Below, piece after piece: positions 1 through 6,664 of a stretch of DNA of 14,076 nt. The position numbers and the translations under genes were made by a program. The DNA is from Bacillota bacterium (GTDB lineage: Bacteria > Bacillota > Bacilli > Bacillales > Cytobacillaceae). The DNA is taken from the NCBI GenBank assembly GCA_023387295.1, contig JAEWIG010000268.1, forward strand, positions 1 through 14,076, read 5' to 3'. Position 1 is the first letter of the stretch. Each line of letters opens with the position of its first letter. A model generated the notes under the pieces. That model was not told the DNA's origin. It did not search any database and worked only from the letters and a program-made list of their open reading frames with translations.

Positions 1-122
1 ATATAAGACTTCTTATAACGAAATGAAAAGACTTCTTTCAGCCAAACGAAAACGTTGTACCCAACATAAAAACAGATCGCAAAGTAAATGAAAAGAAATA
101 CACCTAGTATTAAAATCATCAT
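1..122 (-). CDS. N-terminal fragment of a membrane protein, possibly a membrane-anchored metallophosphoesterase
   Basis: Partial gene; its 3' end lies beyond the left edge. The first 40 residues can be read, starting MMILILGVFLFIYFAICFYV and continuing with a Gly-Tyr-Asn and a Phe-Val-Trp-Leu-Lys motif. This is one hydrophobic N-terminal segment (about residues 2-26) followed by a basic stretch (RYKKSY). An AAGGAGAG ribosome binding site lies at about 135-142, some 15 nt before the ATG, slightly long but workable. The pattern resembles the N-terminal anchor of Bacillus membrane-bound metallophosphoesterases of the YkoQ kind; that identification is from memory of the pattern and is weak. No catalytic residue lies inside the window. 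Confidence 0.55.
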   Translation of the reverse strand, partial: MMILILGVFLFIYFAICFYVGYNVFVWLKEVFSFRYKKSY

Positions 123-164
123 AGTTGTTATTCTACTCTCCTTATCTCCAAGAGGAATATATAT

Positions 165-192
165 CTAATATTCTACCAAGAGAACAACTCAA
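165..192 (-). promoter_or_regulatory. possible sigma-A promoter for the left-edge gene
   Basis: On the minus strand TTGAGT (187-192, 4/6 of the -35 consensus) is separated by 16 bp from TATTAG (165-170, 4/6 of the -10 consensus), about 43 bp before the start codon of the left-edge gene. Both hexamers are imperfect, so this is only a prediction. The rest of 193-333 shows no gene or clear structure. Confidence 0.35.
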
Positions 193-333
193 AAGATAAT
201 TTAAACTTAGATAATAACCGACGTACACCCTAAATACGATTTCCTTTAGCCAGAGTTTTTCATTTCTTGGAGCAATGTTTTGAAACAAGATTATCAAATT
301 TGCATTGGGCACTGATGCGATAATTCACAAATT

Positions 334-370
334 AAAGGGTGAGAGCTACTAGATGTAGTCCTCACCCTTT
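334..370 (-). terminator. Rho-independent terminator of the chemoreceptor gene
   Basis: A perfect 10-bp stem, AAAGGGTGAG (334-343) with CTCACCCTTT (361-370), is extended inward by CTAC/GTAG (346-349/355-358) around a 5-nt loop. It begins 20 bp after the chemoreceptor stop codon. On the minus strand it is followed by a T-rich stretch (TTTAATTT). It is GC-rich enough to stop transcription. Confidence 0.8.
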
Positions 371-389
371 CTATCATCTTCTTCTATTG

Positions 390-2084
390 TTATACTCTAA
401 ATTTTCCAACCACATCTTGTAGATCTTCAGCCATTTTAGACAATGAAGCGGCAGAAGATGCGATTTCCTCCATAGAAGCTAGTTGCTCTTCTGTAGATGC
501 CACTACTGTTTGTGATTCCGCGGATACTGTTTGTGAACCGTTCGCAATTCCTTGAATCGAATGAACAACTTGTTCTGTACCTACTGAAATTTGCTGGGAA
601 GCAGCAGATATCTCTTGAACTTCAGTTGCAACCTCATCAATATTTTGCTTAATTTTATTAAATAAATACCCTGCTGAGTGGACGACTCGAATTCCCTCGT
701 CTACCTCTTTTACACCGACTTCCATTGATTCAACTACATGATGTGTATAATTTTTGATCGTTGACACTAATTGTGCAATTTGTCCTGCTGATCGGGAAGA
801 TTGTTCCGCTAATTTTCGTACTTCGTCCGCAACCACTGCAAACCCACGGCCGTGCTCTCCTGCCCTTGCCGCTTCTATCGCAGCATTTAATGCTAATAGA
901 TTTGTTTGATCAGCAATTTCTGTTATAACATCCACAATGCGCTCAATTTCTTTCGATTTATGTTCCATTTCTGAAATAGAATTAGATAATTGACCCATTG
1001 TATTTTGTATCAAATCCATTTGACTAACACTTGATTGAACTGCTTGATTTCCTTCTAATGCAATTTGAGATGTTTCAATTGATAAAGAAGAAGTTGATTG
1101 TGCACTTGAAGCAATTTGGTGAATAGCTGTAGACACTTCATTCAAAGCTTGCACACTCTCATTTACACTTCTAGTTTGCATTTCAGCACTTGCTGAAACC
1201 TCCTGAATCGTAAAAGTGACCGTTTCAGCTGCGCGAGTGGATTGCTCAGCACTTGCTGATAATTCTTCTGAAGATGACGCGACATGCTCCGAACTAATAC
1301 TAATTTGTCGAACCAAGCTACGAAGATTTTCTGTCATCAGATTGAAAGCTTTAGCCATATCTCCAATTTCATCTTTGTTCTTCAACTTTAGATCATCCAC
1401 TGTTAAATCACCTAATGCAATTCGTTCAGTTGCTGCTGCAATAGCAACAATCGGCTTAGATATAATCCGAGAAATAAAATAGCCCATAACGATAGCTAAT
1501 ATTAGTGCAACAATATTAGCTAGAACAACTTGAGAAGTTAGTTCCTCTACAACCTCTGAATTTTGTTTACTAGCTTCATTCATAGATTTTAATTGTTCTT
1601 CTGCTAATTCATCTACAACTGGGTCTAGGCTTATTCCTAAATCTAATACTTCTTCCTTATAGAAATCATTTACTTCTTGATAAGGTCGATTGTTTTGAAC
1701 CATTGAAAATAATTGTTCAGATTTTTGTTTAAATTCATCGTTCATTTCTACCAGCTTATGTAGCTTATCTTCAAAATCCTTTATTTCAGTGGATTGAAGT
1801 GTATCCTTTACTAAATTATTAATCTTTTCATAAGAAGAATTAAAACGCTCTATAAAAACCTTATCCTGTAACAATATATATCCACGCAGTAAACTATTCT
1901 CTTTTGACATTTCCACTTGAATACTTTGTACATTAGATAAAATTAAGGCTCTTCTCTCAACGATATCTGAATATCCTTCATCGATTTTTTTTAAGTTAAA
2001 TGTCGACATAGTACTTGCAGTACCTAATAGGAGAGCAATAATTAAATAGGATCCTAATATTTTTCTTCCAACCGTTAGTTTCAT
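390..2084 (-). CDS. methyl-accepting chemotaxis protein
   Basis: Chemoreceptor that senses an extracellular or membrane signal and controls CheA through CheW at the inner membrane. The 564 residues show a first membrane helix (about 10-30), an extracytoplasmic helical domain (31-184) of four-helix-bundle type, a second helix (185-207), a HAMP domain (about 208-260), and a long cytoplasmic coiled coil with the conserved hairpin tip at 389-410 (EIADQTNLLALN..., then AAIEAARAGE). Length and layout match Bacillus YvaQ/YoaH-like receptors. The start chosen is the ATG at 2084: GAGGTGA lies 5 nt upstream and the protein then begins MKLTVGRKIL directly before the first membrane helix. An in-frame ATG at 2123 would add 13 residues and lacks a ribosome binding site. 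Monocistronic, with its own terminator. The ligand cannot be deduced; no chemotaxis partner genes are nearby. Confidence 0.95.
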   Translation of the reverse strand: MKLTVGRKILGSYLIIALLLGTASTMSTFNLKKIDEGYSDIVERRALILSNVQSIQVEMSKENSLLRGYILLQDKVFIERFNSSYEKINNLVKDTLQSTEIKDFEDKLHKLVEMNDEFKQKSEQLFSMVQNNRPYQEVNDFYKEEVLDLGISLDPVVDELAEEQLKSMNEASKQNSEVVEELTSQVVLANIVALILAIVMGYFISRIISKPIVAIAAATERIALGDLTVDDLKLKNKDEIGDMAKAFNLMTENLRSLVRQISISSEHVASSSEELSASAEQSTRAAETVTFTIQEVSASAEMQTRSVNESVQALNEVSTAIHQIASSAQSTSSLSIETSQIALEGNQAVQSSVSQMDLIQNTMGQLSNSISEMEHKSKEIERIVDVITEIADQTNLLALNAAIEAARAGEHGRGFAVVADEVRKLAEQSSRSAGQIAQLVSTIKNYTHHVVESMEVGVKEVDEGIRVVHSAGYLFNKIKQNIDEVATEVQEISAASQQISVGTEQVVHSIQGIANGSQTVSAESQTVVASTEEQLASMEEIASSAASLSKMAEDLQDVVGKFRV

Positions 2085-2135
2085 TAAACTCACCTCTTTA
2101 TTTTTTTCACATAAACAGAACATCTAAAAAAAATG

Positions 2136-2166
2136 AACTTGTTGGAAAAGAAATATCCAACAAGTT
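2136..2166 (-). terminator. hairpin with T-tract in the leader region of the chemoreceptor gene
   Basis: A perfect 11-bp inverted repeat, AACTTGTTGGA (2136-2146) and TCCAACAAGTT (2156-2166), with a 9-nt loop. On the minus strand it is followed after two bases by eight T residues (2125-2132), so it reads as a Rho-independent terminator ending about 40 bp before the chemoreceptor start. No upstream minus-strand gene exists for it to terminate, so it may be a barrier or an attenuator. On the plus strand it is followed by only five T residues counting from the stem. Confidence 0.45.
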
Positions 2167-2377
2167 TTTGGAAATACTATAAGGATATTTCTATCTCTAA
2201 TGTTTATGAAGCAATTAAGTCACTTCGTTTGTCTAGTGTTAATAAAAACTATCCCAAGAAATAGATTAGTAAGGAGAGAAGAATCCAAAAAAAAACAGGA
2301 ATAATTCCCTAATCACTCTGACCTAACTTACAGTTTTATTTATAGTAATTATAATTTATTGTTTAATATTACCTGTA

Positions 2378-2389
2378 TTTTCGACAAAA
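2378..2389. promoter_or_regulatory. putative Spo0A box (0A box)
   Basis: TTTTCGACAAAA is the exact reverse complement of the extended Spo0A-binding consensus TTTTGTCGAAAA, containing the 7-bp core TGTCGAA. A second near match, TTCGACC (6/7 of the core), lies at 2413-2419, 33 bp away, about three helical turns. The site sits in the 523-bp intergenic region between the divergent chemoreceptor and coiled-coil genes. The match is direct; binding by Spo0A is inferred. Apart from this, the hairpins and the promoter at 2576, the region 2085-2607 is AT-rich and shows no convincing gene. Confidence 0.4.
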
Positions 2390-2575
2390 TTCAACATTTT
2401 TCTCCGTTATTCTTCGACCATAAGTCCTATTATCCATTTATAAATAATTTTATTTTTAAAAATTTTTTTTTGCAATAAAGTTCTCCACGAAAATTTTGTT
2501 AAACAAAATATTTATTGAGATTCAGTGATATTCAAATCAAAACAATAAGGGTGTACTGAACTATTTTATATCCTG

Positions 2576-2581
2576 TATAAT
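2576..2581 (+). promoter_or_regulatory. -10 element of the coiled-coil protein gene
   Basis: A consensus TATAAT lies 26 bp before the start codon, giving a 5' leader of roughly 20 nt ending in the ribosome binding site. The -35 position is poor (TGTACT at 2552-2557 with an 18-bp spacer, 3/6), so the promoter may be weak, need an activator, or use a different sigma factor. Confidence 0.5.
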
Positions 2582-2607
2582 AGAGTCATTGAAGGAGGTG
2601 ATATTCA

Positions 2608-3108
2608 ATGGAGCAAATATTAAAAGCAATTCAGCAAATGGAAGAAAGAATGAATCAAAATTTTGAGAAGGTTGATGCTCAATTTGAAAACGTGAATCAA
2701 AAATTTGAGAAGGTCGATGCTCAATTCGAAAGCATGAATCATAAATTCGAGAACGTCGATGCTCAATTCGAAAGCATGAATCAAAAATTTGAGAACGTCG
2801 ATACTCAATTCGAAAGCATGAATCAAAAATTTGAGAAGGTCGATACTCAATTCGAAAGCATGAATCAAAAATTTGAGAACGTCGATGCTCAATTCAAAAG
2901 TGTCAATCAACAATTCGAAAAAGTCAATGAACAGCTTGAGCGAATGGAAACCACTTTAATTGCCGTTTCCTCAACAGCTAATGATGATACAATTGCTATT
3001 CTTGAAAGAATTGATAGAAATACAAAAGACCTGAATCGAGACATCGAATTTCTTTCTAAACAAGTTGGAAAGCATGAAATGTACTTCAATAGAATGAACA
3101 AAAACTAA
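2608..3108 (+). CDS. coiled-coil protein with 14-residue tandem repeats, function unknown
   Basis: A 166-residue, highly charged, soluble protein with no signal peptide or membrane segment. Residues 19-102 are six near-identical copies of a 14-residue unit, FEKVDAQFESMNQK, i.e. two heptads each, giving a continuous amphipathic helix. A degenerate seventh unit follows (103-116). The C-terminal part (about 117-166) is not repetitive and contains ILERIDRNTKDLNRDIEFLS, probably the conserved portion that defines the family. I do not recognise a function; a fibrous oligomer or a scaffold is plausible. The start is secure: AAGGAGGTGAT (2592-2602) lies 5 nt before the ATG. It is the only plus-strand gene here and appears to be transcribed alone. 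The repeat array could change copy number by slippage while keeping frame (42 bp). Confidence 0.85.
   Translation: MEQILKAIQQMEERMNQNFEKVDAQFENVNQKFEKVDAQFESMNHKFENVDAQFESMNQKFENVDTQFESMNQKFEKVDTQFESMNQKFENVDAQFKSVNQQFEKVNEQLERMETTLIAVSSTANDDTIAILERIDRNTKDLNRDIEFLSKQVGKHEMYFNRMNKN
2662..2913 (+). repeat. six 42-bp tandem repeats inside the coiled-coil gene
   Basis: Six in-frame 42-bp units encode residues 19-102. Units 2-6 are almost identical at the DNA level, differing mainly at a few bases that swap Lys/Asn and Ala/Thr, which points to recent duplication or homogenisation. The 42-bp period matches two coiled-coil heptads. Confidence 0.9.
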
Positions 3109-3113
3109 TTTTG

Positions 3114-3128
3114 CTGAATCTTATTCAG
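3114..3128 (+). terminator. weak terminator-like hairpin after the coiled-coil gene
   Basis: CTGAAT (3114-3119) and ATTCAG (3123-3128) form a 6-bp stem with a 3-nt loop, 5 bp after the stop codon, followed by an AT-rich stretch with a few T residues. The stem is short and AT-rich, so termination is doubtful, but it is the only candidate at this end. Confidence 0.3.
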
Positions 3129-3190
3129 TCATTTAGTTTCTCCACTGCAACTCCACCTGACTTAACTTTCCATAGACTCTTTTTTATTTA

Positions 3191-3234
3191 GGTGCTTGTT
3201 CACCGCTAAACTAGAACTTAGAGGGACAAGCACC
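3191..3234. repeat. inverted repeat overlapping the methyltransferase 3' end
   Basis: GGTGCTTGT (3191-3199) and ACAAGCACC (3226-3234) are a perfect 9-bp inverted repeat with a 26-nt loop. The methyltransferase stop codon lies within the loop, and the right arm encodes part of its last residues. Neither side is followed by a T-tract on the strand leaving the gene, so it does not look like a normal terminator. It resembles the GGTGCCTGTC-type palindromes scattered in intergenic DNA of many Bacillus genomes (from memory, unverified). Confidence 0.5.
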
Positions 3235-3804
3235 ATTATAGCCATTATTCTTCTGACATAAAATCGTCTGTCTTCCTTCCTGTTCATTTTCCTCATAGTA
3301 ATGAATCTTCCAGCCATCAAAAATCGATAATAATTCCTTCGATTGTAGCTTGTATCCGTTTGATATTTGATTATTTACATTTAGTGGGGAATTATAATAA
3401 GTTTCCATGAAAAAATAACCATTTTCCTTAATAATCGACTTCACAAAAGGAAATATCGTGCGATCCAAATAGTAGGTAACGACAACTAGGTCATATGAAT
3501 TTACTGATAAATTCAAGCTACCCAAATCTGTGAGGTCACATAAGTGAGGATAGATTGGAAGCGAATGCTTTGTTGCCTTGTCTTTTACATACTGAATTGC
3601 CACATCAGAAATATCTAGTGCATGTACCTCATTATAAAGGTCTGCTAAATAGAAACTATTCGCTCCTAATCCACAAGCAAGATCAAGTGCTACTCCCCCT
3701 TTTAGATGATGAGAATTATTCATTAATCTTTTATTCGGCCTCTGTTCCTCCATTTGGGAAAGACGAGAGGTATACTTTGAGTTCCATTTATTCCTTGAAT
3801 TCAT
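3211..3804 (-). CDS. class I SAM-dependent methyltransferase, TehB-like
   Basis: Small cytoplasmic methyltransferase of 197 residues. The SAM-binding motif I is clear at about residues 38-54 (ALDLACGLGANSFYLA), followed by the acidic end of the second strand (HALDISDVAI) and a motif IV-like segment (YDLVVVTYYLDRTIF). The methyl acceptor is unknown; TehB-like and related small methyltransferases of this size act on small molecules such as tellurite or thiopurines. The ATG at 3804 is preferred because AGGTG lies 6 nt upstream. A GTG three codons earlier (3813) overlaps that ribosome binding site. The C-terminal residues (NNGYNGACPSKF) run into an inverted repeat and may not be original to the family. 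It stands alone, with no obvious partner gene. Confidence 0.85.
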   Translation of the reverse strand: MNSRNKWNSKYTSRLSQMEEQRPNKRLMNNSHHLKGGVALDLACGLGANSFYLADLYNEVHALDISDVAIQYVKDKATKHSLPIYPHLCDLTDLGSLNLSVNSYDLVVVTYYLDRTIFPFVKSIIKENGYFFMETYYNSPLNVNNQISNGYKLQSKELLSIFDGWKIHYYEENEQEGRQTILCQKNNGYNGACPSKF

Positions 3805-3928
3805 TTTTTTCACCTATTTTTTAGAAAATATTGTTTTCCATATGTTCAATGTTCCTCTACTACTAGCATACCGAATATTATTCTTTTCATGAAGTAAGAT
3901 GTATTTGATTCAAAATGATAAATAGAAA

Positions 3929-3966
3929 AATAAGCCACAGCGTAATAAACCACGCCATGACTTATT
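3929..3966 (-). terminator. strong terminator of the VTC-DUF4956-CotH operon
   Basis: Arms at 3929-3943 and 3952-3966 pair over all 15 bp when read on the minus strand, using three G-U wobbles. The same positions are A-C mismatches on the plus strand, so the structure was selected for minus-strand RNA. It begins 8 bp after the CotH-protein stop codon, has an 8-nt loop, and is followed by TTTTTCTATTT. Confidence 0.9.
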
Positions 3967-3974
3967 CGTAATTG

Positions 3975-5810
3975 TTATTTCCTAAAACCTCTACGACGCT
4001 TGAATTTAAATACAAATATTAGCACGATTAAAAGAAAAACAATCGATACACCAGAAATAACTATAGAAAAGGTAGGATTGACTTGAGTGCTGCCATTATC
4101 CGTACTACCTGGTTTACCGTTTTGTCCACCAGGACCAAATTTTCCACCTTCAGGCATATTTGCAGGAGCATCTCCCTCTGCTGTTTGAGCTTGGGCAGAG
4201 CCTTCTGGCATATTTGGTGGAGCCCCTCCTTCTGGTCTTTGAGTTGGGTCAAAACCTTCTGGCATCTCTGGACGATTTCCTCCCTCTGGCATCTTAGATG
4301 GGTCGAAACCTTCTGGTAATTCCCCGTTATTTATATTAGGTTGAGCTCCAGCATTCCCATTTTGATTAGGAGGGGCCATACCTTCTCCGAATCCGCTGGT
4401 ACCACTACTTGCTTGACTCTCTACAACAAGTTCACCTGACAACTGTTTAAGAATGGATTCAGCACGCTGTTTTGCAAACTCTGGTAAGCTATTATCACCA
4501 GAAACACCCGCTAGAAAATCCTCTGTTGTAAAGAACTTTGATGGATCGGCTTCTACATAAGTTGTTAAAATTGCCGCTAAATCTTTTGTTATCGACGCTA
4601 CGTTTTCTTCCGTTAGGATCTTTGTCGCGATTTCATTCAAGTATTCCTCATATTTTTCCTTGTATGTTTCATTTGAGAGAAGTGCATTTAAGAGTGGACG
4701 ATCTTCAAGCGTTGTTCCAGACACTGGTTCAGATATACTAAAATTAATGTTGGAATCAGTAATTAATGCACTCGTCATCATGCCAGGCATTTTTTCATTT
4801 CTCTGCTCGTTCGGAGCATTTTTTTCACCTGAACTTTGCTCTTCTTGATTATTATTCGACTCTTCTTTTTTCTCTCCTCTAGGTCCTCCCATACCGCCAA
4901 AACCGCCAAACGACATGTTATAGTCCCAAGGGATGATTGAAAAAATCCCGTTGTCTTCATACAAATAATAGTTATGTTTCATCGTTCCTTGATAACTATC
5001 TAAACTTACTAATGCAGTATTCATTGCAAAATATCTTAGCATCTCATCGACATCAAGATATTTTTCCAAATCTCCGCCGTTGTTAATTGCGTCTAGCATA
5101 TTAATTATCTCTGATTCTTCTTTGTTTCCTTCGTTTGTTTTGAGTCCTATTCCTGTGTAATCTTCGATATTATCACTAATCCACTTTAAGTCACTGCCCG
5201 TTCCATCAGGCTTATATAAAAAGCCATCTGTTGAACCAAAATTATTAGCAAGGAACGTTTCGTCCACAGCTTCTACACCGAGGAACAAACCATAATCCTC
5301 TCCATTAACAGTAACGTACATATAAGAATGACTAGGTGTTGGAAGGCCCATCTGTTCCATCAATTCATACGACACGAATTCTCTCATTTGAGTGGAATCA
5401 CTATAATTATTATTGAGATTCAACTTTTTCAAACCATATAGACTTTGTGAGCTGTCATAGTAGTCAAAATCAATTTTTAAACTATAGCGCTCAGAGTCGC
5501 TCCCCGCAACAGATGAAAGAGATGAGTTCCCTTTTGTTCGAACTGCCACTCCTTCTACTTTTTTACCATTGAGGGTAACAGTTGCTTGCTTATATTCTTC
5601 TTCCATTGGATTGGCCATCATATCTTCCCAATCCTCTTCTTCAAGTTGAATATCCACTCGTGCAACCTTTTTCTCATTAAATACATATTGTTGGTATGAT
5701 GCGGTACTGTTCTTCTGATCCAACCCTAAATTGGGAAGGACAAAAACACTTCCAATAAACACAATCGCTAGTAAAGTGAAAATCCACCCTATCATTTTCC
5801 TGCTAATCAA
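3975..5810 (-). CDS. membrane-anchored CotH-kinase-family protein
   Basis: Atypical protein-kinase fold of the CotH family, here placed outside the membrane. The 611 residues show an N-terminal membrane helix (about 8-26), the CotH domain (about 40-400) and a second membrane helix (about 580-602) before a basic tail (KFKRRRGFRK). Family features are visible: a basic pocket region (VRTKGNSS at 90, LKKLNLNN at 127), a candidate catalytic Asp271 in LVSLDSYQ, and the metal-binding Asp296 in the signature YYLYEDNGIFSIIPWDYN. Residues 498-560 are seven 9-residue Pro-Glu-Gly units, apparently a spacer. An acidic, Gly-rich insert (302-345) follows the signature. The TTG at 5810 is chosen as start because AGGAGG (5819-5824) ends 8 nt before it; the GTG at 5819 abuts that sequence. 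Last gene of the operon; the ribosome binding site overlaps the DUF4956 stop. B. subtilis CotH phosphorylates spore-coat proteins; the substrate here is unknown. Confidence 0.9.
   Translation of the reverse strand: MISRKMIGWIFTLLAIVFIGSVFVLPNLGLDQKNSTASYQQYVFNEKKVARVDIQLEEEDWEDMMANPMEEEYKQATVTLNGKKVEGVAVRTKGNSSLSSVAGSDSERYSLKIDFDYYDSSQSLYGLKKLNLNNNYSDSTQMREFVSYELMEQMGLPTPSHSYMYVTVNGEDYGLFLGVEAVDETFLANNFGSTDGFLYKPDGTGSDLKWISDNIEDYTGIGLKTNEGNKEESEIINMLDAINNGGDLEKYLDVDEMLRYFAMNTALVSLDSYQGTMKHNYYLYEDNGIFSIIPWDYNMSFGGFGGMGGPRGEKKEESNNNQEEQSSGEKNAPNEQRNEKMPGMMTSALITDSNINFSISEPVSGTTLEDRPLLNALLSNETYKEKYEEYLNEIATKILTEENVASITKDLAAILTTYVEADPSKFFTTEDFLAGVSGDNSLPEFAKQRAESILKQLSGELVVESQASSGTSGFGEGMAPPNQNGNAGAQPNINNGELPEGFDPSKMPEGGNRPEMPEGFDPTQRPEGGAPPNMPEGSAQAQTAEGDAPANMPEGGKFGPGGQNGKPGSTDNGSTQVNPTFSIVISGVSIVFLLIVLIFVFKFKRRRGFRK
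4131..4319 (-). repeat. seven 27-bp in-frame repeats (9-residue Pro-Glu-Gly units)
   Basis: The motif [LMR]PEG recurs at residues 498, 507, 516, 525, 534, (543, as TAEG) and 552, an exact 9-residue period over seven units. The intervening residues are mostly Gly, Pro, Asn, Asp, Ala and Gln. This is low-complexity, extended sequence between the kinase-like domain and the C-terminal membrane helix. Confidence 0.85.
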
Positions 5811-5822
5811 AGGATGCACCTC

Positions 5823-6506
5823 CTAAGCAGTGAAATTGCCATCATAGCTAACCATGACTGCTGATTGTACACCTGGGATTGATTTAATCTGAGAAACAAT
5901 AGAAGTTTCTTGGCCTTTAATACGAATTTCATACGTACTTTCCATTTCTAAACCTTCAATAAATGATTGAGATTTCAACTGAAAACGTCCTGTATGCAGC
6001 TTTAATTCATTTTCAATGCTTGTTGGTGATACATTTTGATCTGCTTTTACAATTAGGAGGAATGGGTTTTCAACTGTAATTTTATTTACAAATACAAGTA
6101 GGACAATCCCGATTAATACAGAACCAATAACAACTAATGGAATAAAACCAGCTCCACATAAGATTCCTGAAACTATAGCCCAGAATACATACACTAAATC
6201 CATCGGATCCTTAATCGGTGTACGAAAGCGAACGATTGATAATGCACCAACCATACCAAGAGACAGAAGAACATTATTTGATATCCCCATAATAACTAGA
6301 GCTGTGGCCATCGTCATAATTAGCAGGGAGATATTAAAAGAATGAGAATAGATGACGCCATTAAACGTCTTTTTGTAAACCGCATAGATGAATAATCCGA
6401 TGAGAAAAGCTACAACTAGTCCAATCAAGGAATCTACTAATGAAAAGGACGTTGTTTTTTCAATAAAACTAGATTTAAAAATATCTGAGAAATTAATTTG
6501 ATCCAT
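5823..6506 (-). CDS. DUF4956 family membrane protein
   Basis: Integral membrane protein of 227 residues, function unknown. Hydrophobic segments lie at about 22-44, 57-75, 79-91 and 107-138. The family hallmark is between them: SLGMVGALSIVRFRTPIKDP at about residues 82-101, followed by MDLVYVFWAI. The C-terminal 80 residues form a soluble alpha/beta domain (with strands such as LLIVKAD, YEIRIKG and SAVMVSYD). Known genomic pattern: DUF4956 proteins are often encoded next to VTC-domain and CotH proteins, exactly as here. The ATG at 6506 is preceded by a moderate GAAGGG ribosome binding site. It is the second gene of the operon, separated from VTC by a 158-bp spacer carrying a palindromic element, and 12 bp from the CotH start. 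Confidence 0.9.
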   Translation of the reverse strand: MDQINFSDIFKSSFIEKTTSFSLVDSLIGLVVAFLIGLFIYAVYKKTFNGVIYSHSFNISLLIMTMATALVIMGISNNVLLSLGMVGALSIVRFRTPIKDPMDLVYVFWAIVSGILCGAGFIPLVVIGSVLIGIVLLVFVNKITVENPFLLIVKADQNVSPTSIENELKLHTGRFQLKSQSFIEGLEMESTYEIRIKGQETSIVSQIKSIPGVQSAVMVSYDGNFTA

Positions 6507-6540
6507 TGGAATCCCTTCTTTCTTTTTTATTTTGTGTGTA

Positions 6541-6630
6541 AAACAAAATCGTCGTCGGCTTCATTGAACAAGCCTTGATTTACGAAGTAATCACCAGCGC
6601 AGTGAAATGAAGCTGACGACATTTTACATA
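6541..6630. repeat. palindromic element E1, left copy of an inverted pair flanking VTC
   Basis: About 90 bp. Its own arms GTCGTCGGCTTCATT (6551-6565) and AATGAAGCTGACGAC (6606-6620) pair at 14 of 15 positions, with one G-U on the plus strand. A smaller dyad lies in the centre (GATTTACGAAGTAATC). The reverse complement of 7466-7554 matches it at 76 of 84 positions counted by hand, plus a further ACATA after a 1-nt gap. Read on the minus strand the hairpin is followed by GATTTTGTTTT, so it could partly stop transcription between VTC and DUF4956. Confidence 0.85.
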
Positions 6631-6664
6631 TATAGCTGGGAGCAGACGCTCACGAGAGTTTTTA

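Noticed and set aside
2133..2264. 43-codon plus-strand open frame (MNLLEKKYPTSFWKYYKDIS...)
   Set aside because: No ribosome binding site before its ATG, no recognised family, and it overlaps the 11-bp hairpin at 2136-2166. It could be a remnant, but nothing supports expression.
2620..2913. Minus-strand frame of repeated Phe-Glu-Leu-Ser-Ile-Asp units opposite the coiled-coil gene
   Set aside because: It is the antisense image of the 42-bp repeats; the plus-strand gene has the promoter, a perfect ribosome binding site and a non-repetitive conserved-looking C-terminus.
2662..2913. Regularly spaced repeats that could suggest a CRISPR array
   Set aside because: The 42-bp units are contiguous, have no unique spacers, and keep a reading frame encoding coiled-coil heptads.
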